DNA of 64,000 bases from Thalassoglobus neptunius (GTDB lineage Bacteria; Planctomycetota; Planctomycetia; Planctomycetales; Planctomycetaceae), in the NCBI RefSeq assembly GCF_007859735.1, contig NZ_SIHI01000002.1:62001-126000 (forward strand), written 5' to 3'. Within the stretch, counting starts at the first letter, position 1, and every line of letters starts with the position of its first letter. A model generated the notes under the pieces. That model was not told where the DNA came from. It made no database searches and worked only from the letters and a program-made list of their open reading frames with translations. The translations under genes and the position numbers were made by a program. Below are positions 20,772-29,975 of the stretch, one piece after another.

Positions 20772-21938
20772 ATGCAAATCCTCGCTAGAGATTACCGGAC
20801 CGGGACACCGATCGAAATCACGATCGTTGGCGAAACCATCCAAAAGATCACGGCAATCGACTCAGCTCAAGACCTTCCATTCGTCGCTCCCGGCCTGTTC
20901 GACCTTCAGGTGAACGGTTACGGCGGAATCTGGTTCAGCGACGAAAACCTGACTGTCGAGCAAGTCCTGAAGACTCTGAAGCAACACTTTCAACATGGAA
21001 TCACCCATCTGTTTCCAACGCTGATTACGAACTCTCAAGGCGCTCTTGAGCATGGTTTTTCGATCATTCGGAAAGCCTGCGAACAGGAACAGTGGGCAGA
21101 CAGAATGATCCTGGGGTGCCACCTCGAAGGGCCTTACATCTCAAGCGAAGACGGCCCAAGAGGCGCCCATCCGATCGACCATGTTCGAAAATGCAGCTGG
21201 GAAGAAGTCGAAGCCCTTCGAAAGGCGTCCGGTAACCGCATCCGACTCGTCACCCTTGCCCCGGAGTCAGAAGGGGCTGTCGAACTCATCAGACAAGCGG
21301 TGAATTCGAACATCGCCATTTCCATTGGACACACCGCAGCGACAAGCGAAGAGATTGCTCGAGCAGTCGAGGCTGGAGCAACGCTCAGCACGCATCTTGG
21401 AAACGGAGCACACGGCACTCTCCGCCGCCACCCGAATTACATTTGGGACCAACTCGGGGAAGAACGCCTAGCTGCCAGCATCATTTCCGATGGACATCAC
21501 CTGCCCGCTTCGGTTGTCCGGTCGATCTATTATGCAAAAGGACCAGCCCGAACAATTCTCACCTGCGACGCATCTGGCCTGGCGGGATGCCCTCCCGGAG
21601 AATACGACTACCACGGCGGCCGATTTGAAGTCCTCGCCGAAGGTCCAATTGTCATCGCTGGTCAGCGACAACTTCTCGCAGGTTCAGGCGTGCAGACCGA
21701 TGTCTGCGTCGCGAAAATGATCGAAATGACCGGTTGCACACTTGAGCAGGCATGGACGATGGCCACGACCAACCCGGCACGCGTTTGTGGCGTTCAATGC
21801 GCTTCCCTCACAGCAGGAGCGCAAGCAGATTTGACCTTATTCGACCACTCGACAGAAACGCATCAGTTGAACATTCGGTCAACAATTGCGCAAGGTAGAA
21901 CCGTCTTCGACTGCAATTCATCCCACTCAGACAACTGA
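20772..21938 (+). CDS. nagA: N-acetylglucosamine-6-phosphate deacetylase
   Basis: Amidohydrolase that removes acetate from GlcNAc-6-P in amino-sugar recycling. Landmarks: PGLFDLQVNGYGG at the start of the barrel, HLEGPYIS (metal-binding Glu), SIGHTAA and STHLGNGAHGTLRR (metal His residues) and LTCDASGLAG (catalytic Asp). The ATG at 20772 (MQILARDYRTG) begins the typical small beta domain; the open frame upstream to 20571 reads as non-coding. No strong ribosome binding site is visible. 388 residues is normal. It is divergent from the pseudopilin gene, and no other nag gene lies nearby. Confidence 0.93.
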   Translation: MQILARDYRTGTPIEITIVGETIQKITAIDSAQDLPFVAPGLFDLQVNGYGGIWFSDENLTVEQVLKTLKQHFQHGITHLFPTLITNSQGALEHGFSIIRKACEQEQWADRMILGCHLEGPYISSEDGPRGAHPIDHVRKCSWEEVEALRKASGNRIRLVTLAPESEGAVELIRQAVNSNIAISIGHTAATSEEIARAVEAGATLSTHLGNGAHGTLRRHPNYIWDQLGEERLAASIISDGHHLPASVVRSIYYAKGPARTILTCDASGLAGCPPGEYDYHGGRFEVLAEGPIVIAGQRQLLAGSGVQTDVCVAKMIEMTGCTLEQAWTMATTNPARVCGVQCASLTAGAQADLTLFDHSTETHQLNIRSTIAQGRTVFDCNSSHSDN

Positions 21939-21952
21939 ATGAGCCGGGAAGA

Positions 21953-22699
21953 CTACTTGCTCTGAGGTGAGTAGTCGGTCAACTTCATATAAACGCTGAG
22001 AGGTCGTTCAGCGAGAATCTTTCCGTCGGCTTCCGAAGCTGCACGGGCTGCCTGCCATTCGGGATCCTGACCGAATGCCTTCCAGCCGGCTTTGGCTGTC
22101 TCGGCATCGTCGAAGCTCAACACATAAACAAGCGTGTTTTGAGACCGTTCATCCGTCGGCGTCCAATACCCGTACGACTCAAGCCCATGGCGAGCAAAGA
22201 TCTGTTTCGTATGATCTCGAAACCGAGCATTCAATGCATCAAGGCGATCTTCAAGCGTGGTGTAAATTCGAAGTTCGTACAACCGATCGGAACCGGGAGA
22301 TACGACTTCCGGCGAATAGTCAACTTCCGTCATGTCTGTGACTTCGGGAGCCTTTGACAGAATTTTTCCGTGGTCAGCACGACTCTTCGCAGCGACTTCT
22401 TTCCACTCTGGATCGTTTCGAAAACCATCCCAGGAAGCCTTTGCTGCTTCGGCACTCTTGTGCTTGATCAGATAGATCAGGCGTTCGTCGTTTTCGTCGA
22501 CCGGTGTCCAATACGCGACGTTTTCGATGCCGTGACGCTCGAAAATTCGCATGGTGTGGTTTTTGAATCGCGAGTTGAGCGCTTCCAGTTTTCCCGGCTC
22601 GCATGTGTAAACACGCAATTCATAGAGCCCATCATCGGCTTGTGCTGCCGAGAGAAAACCAAAACAGACAAACAGCGCAGCCAAAACCACTCGCATCAT
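21953..22699 (-). CDS. Exported two-domain NIPSNAP family protein
   Basis: Signal peptide (MRVVLAALFVCFGFLSAAQA) followed by two tandem NIPSNAP ferredoxin-like domains. The first begins GLYELRVYTCEPGKLEALNSR and the second LYELRIYTTLEDRLDALNAR; each contains an RHGIENVAYW/RHGLESYGYW motif. The repeat shows internal duplication. NIPSNAP proteins have no established reaction in bacteria. A ribosome binding site, AGAGG, precedes two adjacent ATGs. The gene converges on nagA with 14 bp between stop codons. Confidence 0.9.
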   Translation of the reverse strand: MMRVVLAALFVCFGFLSAAQADDGLYELRVYTCEPGKLEALNSRFKNHTMRIFERHGIENVAYWTPVDENDERLIYLIKHKSAEAAKASWDGFRNDPEWKEVAAKSRADHGKILSKAPEVTDMTEVDYSPEVVSPGSDRLYELRIYTTLEDRLDALNARFRDHTKQIFARHGLESYGYWTPTDERSQNTLVYVLSFDDAETAKAGWKAFGQDPEWQAARAASEADGKILAERPLSVYMKLTDYSPQSK

Positions 22700-22750
22700 C
22701 GGACCTCTTTCCGGATAGCGTCAACAGAATAGACTGACTTCGCCGAGACT

Positions 22751-22912
22751 CTACTCGAAGGTTGCAAACGGGCTCACTCGCTGAGCCTTTTCAACAATCG
22801 TTGCTTTCTCCGCATCGCTTTTTGCTTCTGCGTAGCGTTTTCTCAGTGCCTTCAATTTCGTGCGACGTGCTCGACGGCGAGCCAGTTCACGTGATCTTTC
22901 AATTCGCCCCAT
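22751..22912 (-). CDS. Small basic protein, 53 residues, planctomycete DUF6800-like
   Basis: A short frame on the minus strand reads MGRIERSRELARRR and ends VSPFATFE before TAG. It is strongly helical and rich in Arg/Lys, with a basic N-terminal half and a mixed-charge middle (KRYAEAKSDAEKATIVEKAQ). I recall near-identical proteins in many planctomycetes catalogued as DUF6800, but cannot check here. The composition suggests nucleic-acid or ribosome binding; that is inference only. It lies just upstream of the NIPSNAP gene on the same strand. Confidence 0.75.
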   Translation of the reverse strand: MGRIERSRELARRRARRTKLKALRKRYAEAKSDAEKATIVEKAQRVSPFATFE

Positions 22913-23083
22913 TGTGGCAATTCAACTTTCAGAAGTAACAAATGTTCACAGCACTCAAAACAGGATTGAGACGCGGAACGCAACAGAATACAAGTCGCCC
23001 GCTGTCCGGTCAACGCTTCAGTGATTCAATCTCTCGACCAATCTCATGGTTTCTCTGCGCGCAGATCGGCGTAACCCGTGATG

Positions 23084-23833
23084 TCACATGGTCCGTCCGC
23101 CGTCCATGACGACACATTGACCGGTCGTCATTTTGGTCCCCAACGCCAGGTACATCACGGCATCGGCGACATCCTCGGGAGTCGAACATAGAGGAATTGG
23201 GTATTCCGAGGTGAACTTCTCGATTTGCTCTGCCGACATCCAATCTCGAAGCCATCGCGTATCGATTGGCCCCGGACAAACAGCATTCACACGCACTTCG
23301 GGGGCCAGCACCTTCGCCAGGGATTTCGTCATCGTGTTGATCGCTCCCTTGCTGGCACAATAGGCGATTGATGAACCGAAACCGCTAATCCCCGCTACGG
23401 AGCTGATATTCACAATCGCCCCATCTCCTGACGCCTTCAGCGTTTCCGCCGCAGCCCGCGACACAAAGAACGTCCCTTTCAGGTTCACGTCCAGAATCCG
23501 ATCCCACTTCTCTTCAGTCATTCCGTCGAGATCTTTGTGTTCGACGAAGTGAGTGCACCCGGCATTGTTGACGAGAACATCGAGCCTTCCAAAGCGTGTG
23601 GAAACCTGTTCGATCATCGACTTCACGGCAGCGTCGTCGCTGATATCGCATTGAACAAGAAGTGCATCGACCCCGCAGGCCTGGACTTCGTCGACCGTCT
23701 GCTGAGCCTCTTCTTCGCTTCTTGAGTAATTGACGACCACATGAAATCCGCGTCTGGCGAATTCCAGCACGCAAGCTTTTCCAACTCCGGTCGCTGAGCC
23801 GGTAACCAGTGCAACTTTATGATCCGCCATCAA
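23084..23833 (-). CDS. Short-chain dehydrogenase/reductase, FabG-like
   Basis: NAD(P)-dependent oxidoreductase with a Rossmann fold. The cofactor motif is TGSATGVG near residue 10, the NNAG motif is VLVNNAG near 88, and the catalytic residues are Ser in NISSVAG, Tyr in AYCASKG and the Lys four residues on. The C-terminal PGPIDTRWL loop and the MVDGG-like ending (CVVMDGGRTM) are classical. 249 residues is normal. The substrate cannot be told; 3-oxoacyl-ACP reductase and sugar/polyol dehydrogenase are both possible. Two ATGs are adjacent at the start. It is divergent from xylose isomerase, 249 bp away. Confidence 0.92.
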   Translation of the reverse strand: MMADHKVALVTGSATGVGKACVLEFARRGFHVVVNYSRSEEEAQQTVDEVQACGVDALLVQCDISDDAAVKSMIEQVSTRFGRLDVLVNNAGCTHFVEHKDLDGMTEEKWDRILDVNLKGTFFVSRAAAETLKASGDGAIVNISSVAGISGFGSSIAYCASKGAINTMTKSLAKVLAPEVRVNAVCPGPIDTRWLRDWMSAEQIEKFTSEYPIPLCSTPEDVADAVMYLALGTKMTTGQCVVMDGGRTM

Positions 23834-24082
23834 TCCACCCTCTTCATAAAAACTTCAATGCCTGGTCCGTGCCAACAAGGCGTTCCCCGGATCGGAATCC
23901 ATCAATGAGCATGCACAGACACGGTAAGGAACCACTGACGCGCATTCAATCACTCAGACAAATTGAGGCTGTTCGTCCCCGGTCTCCCTGATTGAATCGA
24001 CATCCTTTCTTCTCTATTTCGAGTCCATTACACTCCTCAGCCAATTCAGAGAATTCTTATCCGAGTCAGAGAGATCATCGTC

Positions 24083-25396
24083 ATGGCCGAGTTTTTTCCA
24101 GAAATCCCCACAATTCAGTACGAAGGCCCAGAGAGCAAAAACCCACTTGCCTACAAGCACTACAATCCAGACGAGATCATCGAAGGTCAATCGATGAAAG
24201 ATCTGTTCCGCTTCAGTGTGTGCTACTGGCACACATTCCGCGGAACCGGCAGCGATCCGTTCGGAGCGGGAACTCTGCAGCGCCCTTGGGATGACGGAAG
24301 CGACTCGATCGAAAACGCACTGAAACGCGTCGACGTGGCATTCGAATTCATCACCAAACTCGGTGTCCCATTCTATTGCTGGCACGATCGCGATGTTGCT
24401 CCCGAAGGCAGCACTCTCAAAGAAAGCCATGCGAACTTTGACAAGATCGCAGCCAGACTGAAGGAAAAACAGGACGAAACCGGAGCCAAACTGCTTTGGG
24501 GTACAGCCAACCTCTTCAGCCATCCAAGATACATGCACGGAGCAGCAACCAGCTGCAATGCAGACGTCTATGCTTACGCCGCTTCACAAGTCAAGAAGGC
24601 CATTGAGGTCACTTATCAACTGGGCGGGGAGAACTACGTCTTTTGGGGCGGTCGAGAAGGGTACATGAACTTGTACAACACCGATATGAATCGGGAACTC
24701 GACCACCTCGCGAAATTCATGCACATGGCGCACGACCACGCCAAGTCGATCGGTTTCGACGGACAGTTCCTCTTCGAGCCCAAGCCGAAAGAACCCACGA
24801 AACATCAATACGATTTCGATGCAGCTGCCTGTCTGAACTTCATCGGACGCAACGGGTTGGATGGAATCGTCAAGCTCAACATCGAAACAAACCATGCGAC
24901 ACTCGCCGGGCATTCGATGATGCACGAACTGGAATACGCTCGTATTCACGATGCTCTCGGCTCAATCGACGCAAACACCGGTGACATGCTGCTCGGTTGG
25001 GACACGGATCAGTTCCCAACGGACATCTACCTGACGACGCAGATGATGCTGGTCATCCTGAAGCAAAATGGCCTCGGCACCGGGGGCACAAACTTCGACG
25101 CGAAAGTTCGCCGCGAAAGCTTCGAACCAATCGATTTGTTCCATGCTCACATTGGAGGAATGGACGCATTCGCTCGCGGAGCCAAAGTTGCCGCAGCCAT
25201 CCGCAAAGATGGACTCCTTGACGAGTTCGTCAAGCAGCGATACTCAAGCTTCGATTCCGGAGTCGGAGCCAAAATTGAAGACGGTTCAGCGACGTTCGCT
25301 GATCTCGAAGCCTACATGCTCGAGAAAGGTGAAGCGGACGCCAACACTTCCGGACGTCAGGAATACCTCGAGAATCTGGTCAACCAATATCTGTAA
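24083..25396 (+). CDS. xylA: Xylose isomerase
   Basis: Interconverts D-xylose and D-xylulose (also glucose/fructose) in a TIM-barrel tetramer with two divalent metals. Family motifs: [13 protein letters not shown] (catalytic His and Asp), [25 protein letters not shown] (metal Glu), [22 protein letters not shown] and [13 protein letters not shown]. The 437-residue length is that of the long type II enzymes. The start ATG follows GAGAGATCATCGTC. It is a single gene with its own terminator, and no xylulokinase is near. Confidence 0.96.
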   Translation: MAEFFPEIPTIQYEGPESKNPLAYKHYNPDEIIEGQSMKDLFRFSVCYWHTFRGTGSDPFGAGTLQRPWDDGSDSIENALKRVDVAFEFITKLGVPFYCWHDRDVAPEGSTLKESHANFDKIAARLKEKQDETGAKLLWGTANLFSHPRYMHGAATSCNADVYAYAASQVKKAIEVTYQLGGENYVFWGGREGYMNLYNTDMNRELDHLAKFMHMAHDHAKSIGFDGQFLFEPKPKEPTKHQYDFDAAACLNFIGRNGLDGIVKLNIETNHATLAGHSMMHELEYARIHDALGSIDANTGDMLLGWDTDQFPTDIYLTTQMMLVILKQNGLGTGGTNFDAKVRRESFEPIDLFHAHIGGMDAFARGAKVAAAIRKDGLLDEFVKQRYSSFDSGVGAKIEDGSATFADLEAYMLEKGEADANTSGRQEYLENLVNQYL

Positions 25397-25427
25397 GGGA
25401 ACGGCGATTCTCGATCAGGCGGAATGC

Positions 25428-25470
25428 AAAACCGTCCGTTGGCCACAAGCGTCGACGGGCGGTTTTCTTC
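25428..25470 (+). terminator. Rho-independent terminator of xylA
   Basis: AAACCGTCCGT (25428-25438) pairs with ACGGGCGGTTT (25455-25465) with one G-U pair, followed by TTCTTCT. It lies about 30 bp after the xylA stop. Confidence 0.85.
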
Positions 25471-25562
25471 TATTCGATCAGTTCTTGGGATCGCAATGAC
25501 TGCTTGCGACGGCAGTGCTTACGTGTGGAATCTCGCCCCGACGATCTTAGGGAATGGGCATC

Positions 25563-26888
25563 TCAGAGAATCGGTGATGTCGTCGACATGGAATCGATGT
25601 CAAACACTTCGAGCCGCTGACGGGCAACATCCGCCCACGGGCCTCGTTGATCGTGCTTAAGATACTCGGTCCAATGTTCCCGAGCGGAGCTGATATCGTC
25701 CAACTCGAAAAGCGTTTCGGCGAGATGATAATGCGCATCGGGATATTCAGGGAGAATTGTCAGCGCAACCAGAAACGCGGTTTTCGCTGCCTGAAGATCA
25801 TTCAATTCGCGATGCAGACAGCCGATCTGTGTCCAGGCTTCCAGAAATTCATCATCATGCTCGACGGCGGTGTAGTAGCGCTCCAGTGCCCCTTCGACAC
25901 TTCCGAGACGATAGAGACACTCGCCGATCTGAAAATGAACATCCGAGCTTGCGGGAGATGCCATCGCTGCGAGCCGAAATGCCTCAAGGGCATCTTTCAC
26001 TCGCCCAGCGTCATACAGTCGACAGCCTTCAACCAGCCAATCCCGTTTGGTGGTCAAATCGACAGAGGACTCAGTCGCATCCTTCACCACTTCCGAAAAC
26101 AGAATCGACTCAGGTTCGTCGAGTGTCGCCAGATCAGGCTGTTCCGGAGTGGGATCATCGAAATCGAAAACGCGCTGCCCTGATTCAGGGATCACAAGAC
26201 CGTGCGCATCGCGAACCAGAACGCCGAGGCTGTGAGCGAGAATTTCAAGCTGTTCTAGTGGACGTTCGTCTCCCCGTTGAACCGACGGAAGCTTCTTCAG
26301 TCCGTCTTCCAACTCCTGACGTTGAATCCCGGCATCGAGCAATTCACTCAGTCGCCGGGCACTGCTCACTTCACGGAAATCGAAATAGGGAAGCCGATGC
26401 ACCCGACGAACAGGATGAATCATACCGATTCGCTCCCAACGCCGAATCACATGCACGGAAACCCCGAGAATGGATGACAGCATCGCCGGAGTGTAGAGGC
26501 GGTGAACTTCTTCTCGATAATCATTCAACCCGAGCAATGTGAGCCACTGGGATTCATTGATGACCTGAATCTCTGCTCCCGCTTCCAGCAAGCGATCCAC
26601 TTGCTGAAGCTTCACGGACGGTTGCCCGTTATCATCGAGTGGCCACCCTTCTTCACCAATGACGATCATCGTCAACTGACGACTGACGTGTTCGACCGCC
26701 GCTCCTCCATTTTGCTCAACGAGACGAGCTGCCTCGGAGTGAGTCATCGAAGCAAGAGTCCCGGTAAACGCCACACGCTCCCCCTGCAGACAGGGAGAAC
26801 TGTCGGTGGACGAGAGATCACCGGAGAAGAGTGGCTGAGACATGGTCGATCGTGTTGACATAAGTTGCCGAAACCCGAACATATCCAA
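25563..26888 (-). CDS. BRCT - MerR-type HTH - TPR fusion protein
   Basis: Three domains on one chain. Residues 36-116 look like a BRCT domain (GERVAFTGTLASMTHSEAAR, TMIVIGEEGWP, ESQWLTLLG), the fold found in DNA ligases. Residues 130-200 are a MerR-like winged helix (LYTPAMLSSILGVSVHVIRR, WERIGMI, LPYFDFREV). Residues 280-415 are about four TPRs (DVHFQIGECLYRLGSVEGAL, DAHYHLAETLFELDDISSAR). No metal or drug sensor domain is present. The first codon is TTG, and ATGs at 26882, 26861 and 26843 are alternatives. A regulator that links DNA binding to protein partners is inferred; the target is unknown. Confidence 0.82.
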   Translation of the reverse strand: MDMFGFRQLMSTRSTMSQPLFSGDLSSTDSSPCLQGERVAFTGTLASMTHSEAARLVEQNGGAAVEHVSRQLTMIVIGEEGWPLDDNGQPSVKLQQVDRLLEAGAEIQVINESQWLTLLGLNDYREEVHRLYTPAMLSSILGVSVHVIRRWERIGMIHPVRRVHRLPYFDFREVSSARRLSELLDAGIQRQELEDGLKKLPSVQRGDERPLEQLEILAHSLGVLVRDAHGLVIPESGQRVFDFDDPTPEQPDLATLDEPESILFSEVVKDATESSVDLTTKRDWLVEGCRLYDAGRVKDALEAFRLAAMASPASSDVHFQIGECLYRLGSVEGALERYYTAVEHDDEFLEAWTQIGCLHRELNDLQAAKTAFLVALTILPEYPDAHYHLAETLFELDDISSAREHWTEYLKHDQRGPWADVARQRLEVFDIDSMSTTSPIL

Positions 26889-26976
26889 CAGCCGCCTTCA
26901 CGGCAAATCGATCGTCAGGAATTTCTGAAGACTTCCTCCGCTGAGCCGATATCCGGCGTTTAACCCTCACAACCTC

Positions 26977-28032
26977 ATGAAGAATGTGGACGCCATCATC
27001 GTTGGTCAGGGACTCGCCGGGACGACGCTGGCGTGGACGCTGCTCGAAGCTGGGCTCGATTTCGTTGTTCTCGACGGAAAATCCCGAACTTCAGCCTCTG
27101 AAGTCGCTGCCGGACTGATGACTCCCATCACGGGACGCTGCTTCGCTTTCCATCCGGAATGGGATGATAACTGGCGAATTGCCTCGAGGTTTTATCGCTC
27201 CATTGAAAAACGCATCAACACTCCGCGATTTTTCCATCACGTCCCCATGACACGCCTCTTCCGCTCCGATTCCGAAGCTTTAGAATTCCATTCGAAAGCA
27301 GAATCACGACTTCGCGGGGCTGTTTCCTGCGAACCTGCCACCGACGATCCGAGACTGATTCGCGATTTTCACGGCGGATTCCAAATGCCGGGAGGACAGC
27401 TAAACGTCCCCGAGTATCTCAGCCGGTCGCGGGACTGGTTTCAGCAATCCAACCGTTTTCTTCCCGTCAATGTCGAACTGAACACACCTTTGACGATCCG
27501 AGAAGGGCGGGTTCAATTGTGCGAACTCGACTTGTCTGCTCGCTGGATCGTCTACTGCACTGGCTTCGTGCCCTCTCCGGCGGAATTCCTCTCGCCGATT
27601 CAATTCAATCCCGCAAGAGGTGAAATCCTGGACCTTGAACCGGCCGAGATCTCTCTGTCTCAGGTAATCCATCGCGGAATCTGGATCGCTCCCCAGCCAC
27701 TCGATGCAATCCGTGTCGGCGCAACCTACGAGTGGAACGATCTGAGCGATGTCCCTACTCCGGAAGGACGCCAATGGCTACTCAACCGACTCGCCGAGTT
27801 CTTCGCTCCTGAGACGAAAGTCATTGGGCAACAGGCTGCCATTCGCCCAACGATGCATGATTTTCATCCGGTCGTTGGGATCCATCCGCACTTGCCGAAT
27901 GTTGGCGTCTTGAACGGGTTGGGATCGAAAGGATCACTTACCGCTCCCCGACTTGCTCAAGCTCTCGTCGGGCAAATGCTGAATCAAACACCGATTCCCG
28001 AAAAGGATTCCCTCTCCCGATGGTACAACTGA
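26977..28032 (+). CDS. FAD-dependent oxidoreductase, DAO/MnmC-oxidase-like
   Basis: D-amino-acid-oxidase superfamily enzyme. The FAD-binding motif is IIVGQGLAGTTLAWTLLEAG (residues 7-26), followed by the ASEVAAGLMTPITGR substrate-side loop and a C-terminal flavin segment (GATYEWND, RPTMHDFHPVVGIHP, LNGLGSKGSLTAPRLAQAL). The closing GSKG segment and loop resemble the oxidase half of MnmC, which converts cmnm5U34 to nm5U34 in tRNA. The downstream gene overlaps by 13 bp and encodes an MnmM-type methyltransferase, which supports a tRNA role. Glycine oxidase-like activity remains an alternative. 351 residues is normal for the family. Confidence 0.82.
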   Translation: MKNVDAIIVGQGLAGTTLAWTLLEAGLDFVVLDGKSRTSASEVAAGLMTPITGRCFAFHPEWDDNWRIASRFYRSIEKRINTPRFFHHVPMTRLFRSDSEALEFHSKAESRLRGAVSCEPATDDPRLIRDFHGGFQMPGGQLNVPEYLSRSRDWFQQSNRFLPVNVELNTPLTIREGRVQLCELDLSARWIVYCTGFVPSPAEFLSPIQFNPARGEILDLEPAEISLSQVIHRGIWIAPQPLDAIRVGATYEWNDLSDVPTPEGRQWLLNRLAEFFAPETKVIGQQAAIRPTMHDFHPVVGIHPHLPNVGVLNGLGSKGSLTAPRLAQALVGQMLNQTPIPEKDSLSRWYN

Positions 28033-28601
28033 CCGAACTTGCTCACTCGCTGATTCGCGACGTCGTCCGAACTGGCGATCTGGTCATCGATGCCACTTCA
28101 GGAAACGGCCACGACACACTTTTTCTCAGCCAGCTGGTCGGTTCGATCGGCCGAGTCGTTGCGTGCGACGTCCAGCAGGACGCACTGGATTCCACTCACG
28201 ATTTACTTCAAAAACACAAGAGCGAGAACGTCGATCTCGTTCTCGAAAGCCACGCGACTTTGCTTCCTCGTCTCGCAGAAGAAGCTGCTCAGATTGCATC
28301 GGCCATCATGTTTAATCTCGGGTATTTGCCGGGCGGAGACAAAACCCGCACAACAACAGCTGATTCGACACTCATCGCGATTCAGGCAGCGACTCGACTG
28401 TTGAAACCGAATGGAGTCCTCACCGTGACTGCATACGTTGGACACCCGGGAGGGCTCGAAGAATCGATACAGGTCGAAGGACTCATTCAGAAGCTCATTC
28501 AGTCGACCGAGTTCGAATCGCTCCACGAAGCCACGACCAACGCAAACGACAAGGCACCGCGGCTTTTTACGATCATGCGACGACCCGATTCCGTCGATTG
28601 A
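28020..28601 (+). CDS. mnmM: MnmM-like (YtqB family) SAM-dependent tRNA methyltransferase
   Basis: Rossmann-fold methyltransferase of the PF06962/YtqB type. The SAM site is VIDATSGNGHDTLFLSQLVG with VACDVQQDALD. The family hallmark FNLGYLPGGDK is followed by TTADSTLIAIQAA, and a later YVGHPGG completes the pattern. In Bacillus the homologue methylates nm5(s2)U34 in tRNA. Its ATG lies 13 bp inside the end of the FAD oxidoreductase gene, so the two are probably translationally coupled. 193 residues is usual. Family sure, exact substrate inferred. Confidence 0.87.
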   Translation: MVQLTELAHSLIRDVVRTGDLVIDATSGNGHDTLFLSQLVGSIGRVVACDVQQDALDSTHDLLQKHKSENVDLVLESHATLLPRLAEEAAQIASAIMFNLGYLPGGDKTRTTTADSTLIAIQAATRLLKPNGVLTVTAYVGHPGGLEESIQVEGLIQKLIQSTEFESLHEATTNANDKAPRLFTIMRRPDSVD

Positions 28602-28649
28602 GTCGACATCCACGAACGCAACGCGAGTTCAGAGAAGCCGTAAAAAGAG

Positions 28650-29975
28650 CTACCGAAACAATTGAAGCCGACGGCTTGGTTGCGTACTGCTCGCATTGTG
28701 AGCGGACCGAACGGTGCTCTTCGACACGGACAACTCCTCATCGTCCAGGTCTTGAGTGAATTGAAGATGCGGCAATCTCGGTCGGAAGATCACCATCAGA
28801 AGCAACGGAACATACCACAACAGATAAACCCCTCCCTGTTGCGTGTACCAAAGCTGCGTCCCAATCACAGCAGCTGCCGATTGAGCAAGCAGCACCTCGA
28901 CATTTCGACGCCCGGGAAAGAGCGTCATGAGAGTGACCATAATGAAGTAGAGAGCCATGACGGGCCACCGATACGGCGACACGTAATTCGCTTCTTTCCA
29001 GAACCCTGATGAAAACTCGCTTTGGGAAAGCACCGCCAGCGGCACGTTGATCGTCCCAATCGTTTTCTGAAAGAATGATTCTGAGTCAATCGATGTCAGT
29101 GCCAGACTGAAGAGCAAAACAACTGCCACTCCCGTCAAAGCCATGACAAATTTCGGTGCCCCTTTGCGTCCATAGAACGCTGCCCAAATCGGAAGCAAGA
29201 ACAGCGGAAACACCAACGTCCCACAGGCCAACCCCAGCAAAACGCCGGAGACGATCGGCTTGCGAAACGCGACAAATGCCCAGGTGATCAAGGCAGCTGG
29301 CAAGACGTGATTGAATTCGCCAACGTTGTAAGCGGTACACGGCAACAAGAGATAGAGCGTCGCCATCGCTACGCCAATACTCTTATCTCCAAATAAGTTC
29401 CGTCCGACGAACCACAATCCGCTAATCACTGCCGCGTGGGCGAGAATTGCCAGAAATGGCGGGCCAAAGTCTTCGAAGATGAGTGCAATCGTCGCGAGAA
29501 CGGCTGTCGCTGGCCCACTCGCCACTTGTTGAGCCGCATCTTCACTTGGATCTGTCGCTGTCCGGCTGACGAGTTTCTCGGCTCGCTCAATCGTTACTTC
29601 CGTCGTCCTTGGCAGCGACGACGTAATCGCCTGCGTCATCAAAAACGCGAAGACTGAGAAACACAGAAAAGCCAGACCGTGTGTGTTCAGATTCTGACCG
29701 AGGTACGGCCTGCGCCCCAATAGCGGATCGACGAGCATCCGCACCAGAAAGGTGCATGCCACAACAAACAACCAGACGTGCCCCAACGTCTGGGTCACAT
29801 CACTCTCTGCCGCCACGAACAACAATCCGGGCGACGCCGACAGCAGCAGTGCCAAATCCAGGTTCCGCAACGAAAACACGCGCATAAACCTGAAGTAGAC
29901 AGCTACGATCAACAGCAGAGAAAGATAAAACCAAGTCGGTTGATTGACGTCAAAATTCGGCAGCAACAGGTCCAT
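28650..29975 (-). CDS. Polytopic membrane protein, unassigned
   Basis: About 10-12 hydrophobic segments over 441 residues, starting WFYLSLLLIVAVYFRFMRVF, with a predicted outside loop near 115-145 rich in Thr/Glu. The C-terminal tail (QFTQDLDDEEL and beyond) is cytoplasmic and charged. The pattern of late segments (ALYFIMVTLMTLF, YLLWYVPLLLMVIF) recalls integral-membrane mannosyltransferases of the GT87/GT-C type, but no catalytic Asp motif is convincing. I do not recognise the family. It converges on mnmM with 48 bp between stop codons. Confidence 0.75.
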   Translation of the reverse strand: MDLLLPNFDVNQPTWFYLSLLLIVAVYFRFMRVFSLRNLDLALLLSASPGLLFVAAESDVTQTLGHVWLFVVACTFLVRMLVDPLLGRRPYLGQNLNTHGLAFLCFSVFAFLMTQAITSSLPRTTEVTIERAEKLVSRTATDPSEDAAQQVASGPATAVLATIALIFEDFGPPFLAILAHAAVISGLWFVGRNLFGDKSIGVAMATLYLLLPCTAYNVGEFNHVLPAALITWAFVAFRKPIVSGVLLGLACGTLVFPLFLLPIWAAFYGRKGAPKFVMALTGVAVVLLFSLALTSIDSESFFQKTIGTINVPLAVLSQSEFSSGFWKEANYVSPYRWPVMALYFIMVTLMTLFPGRRNVEVLLAQSAAAVIGTQLWYTQQGGVYLLWYVPLLLMVIFRPRLPHLQFTQDLDDEELSVSKSTVRSAHNASSTQPSRRLQLFR

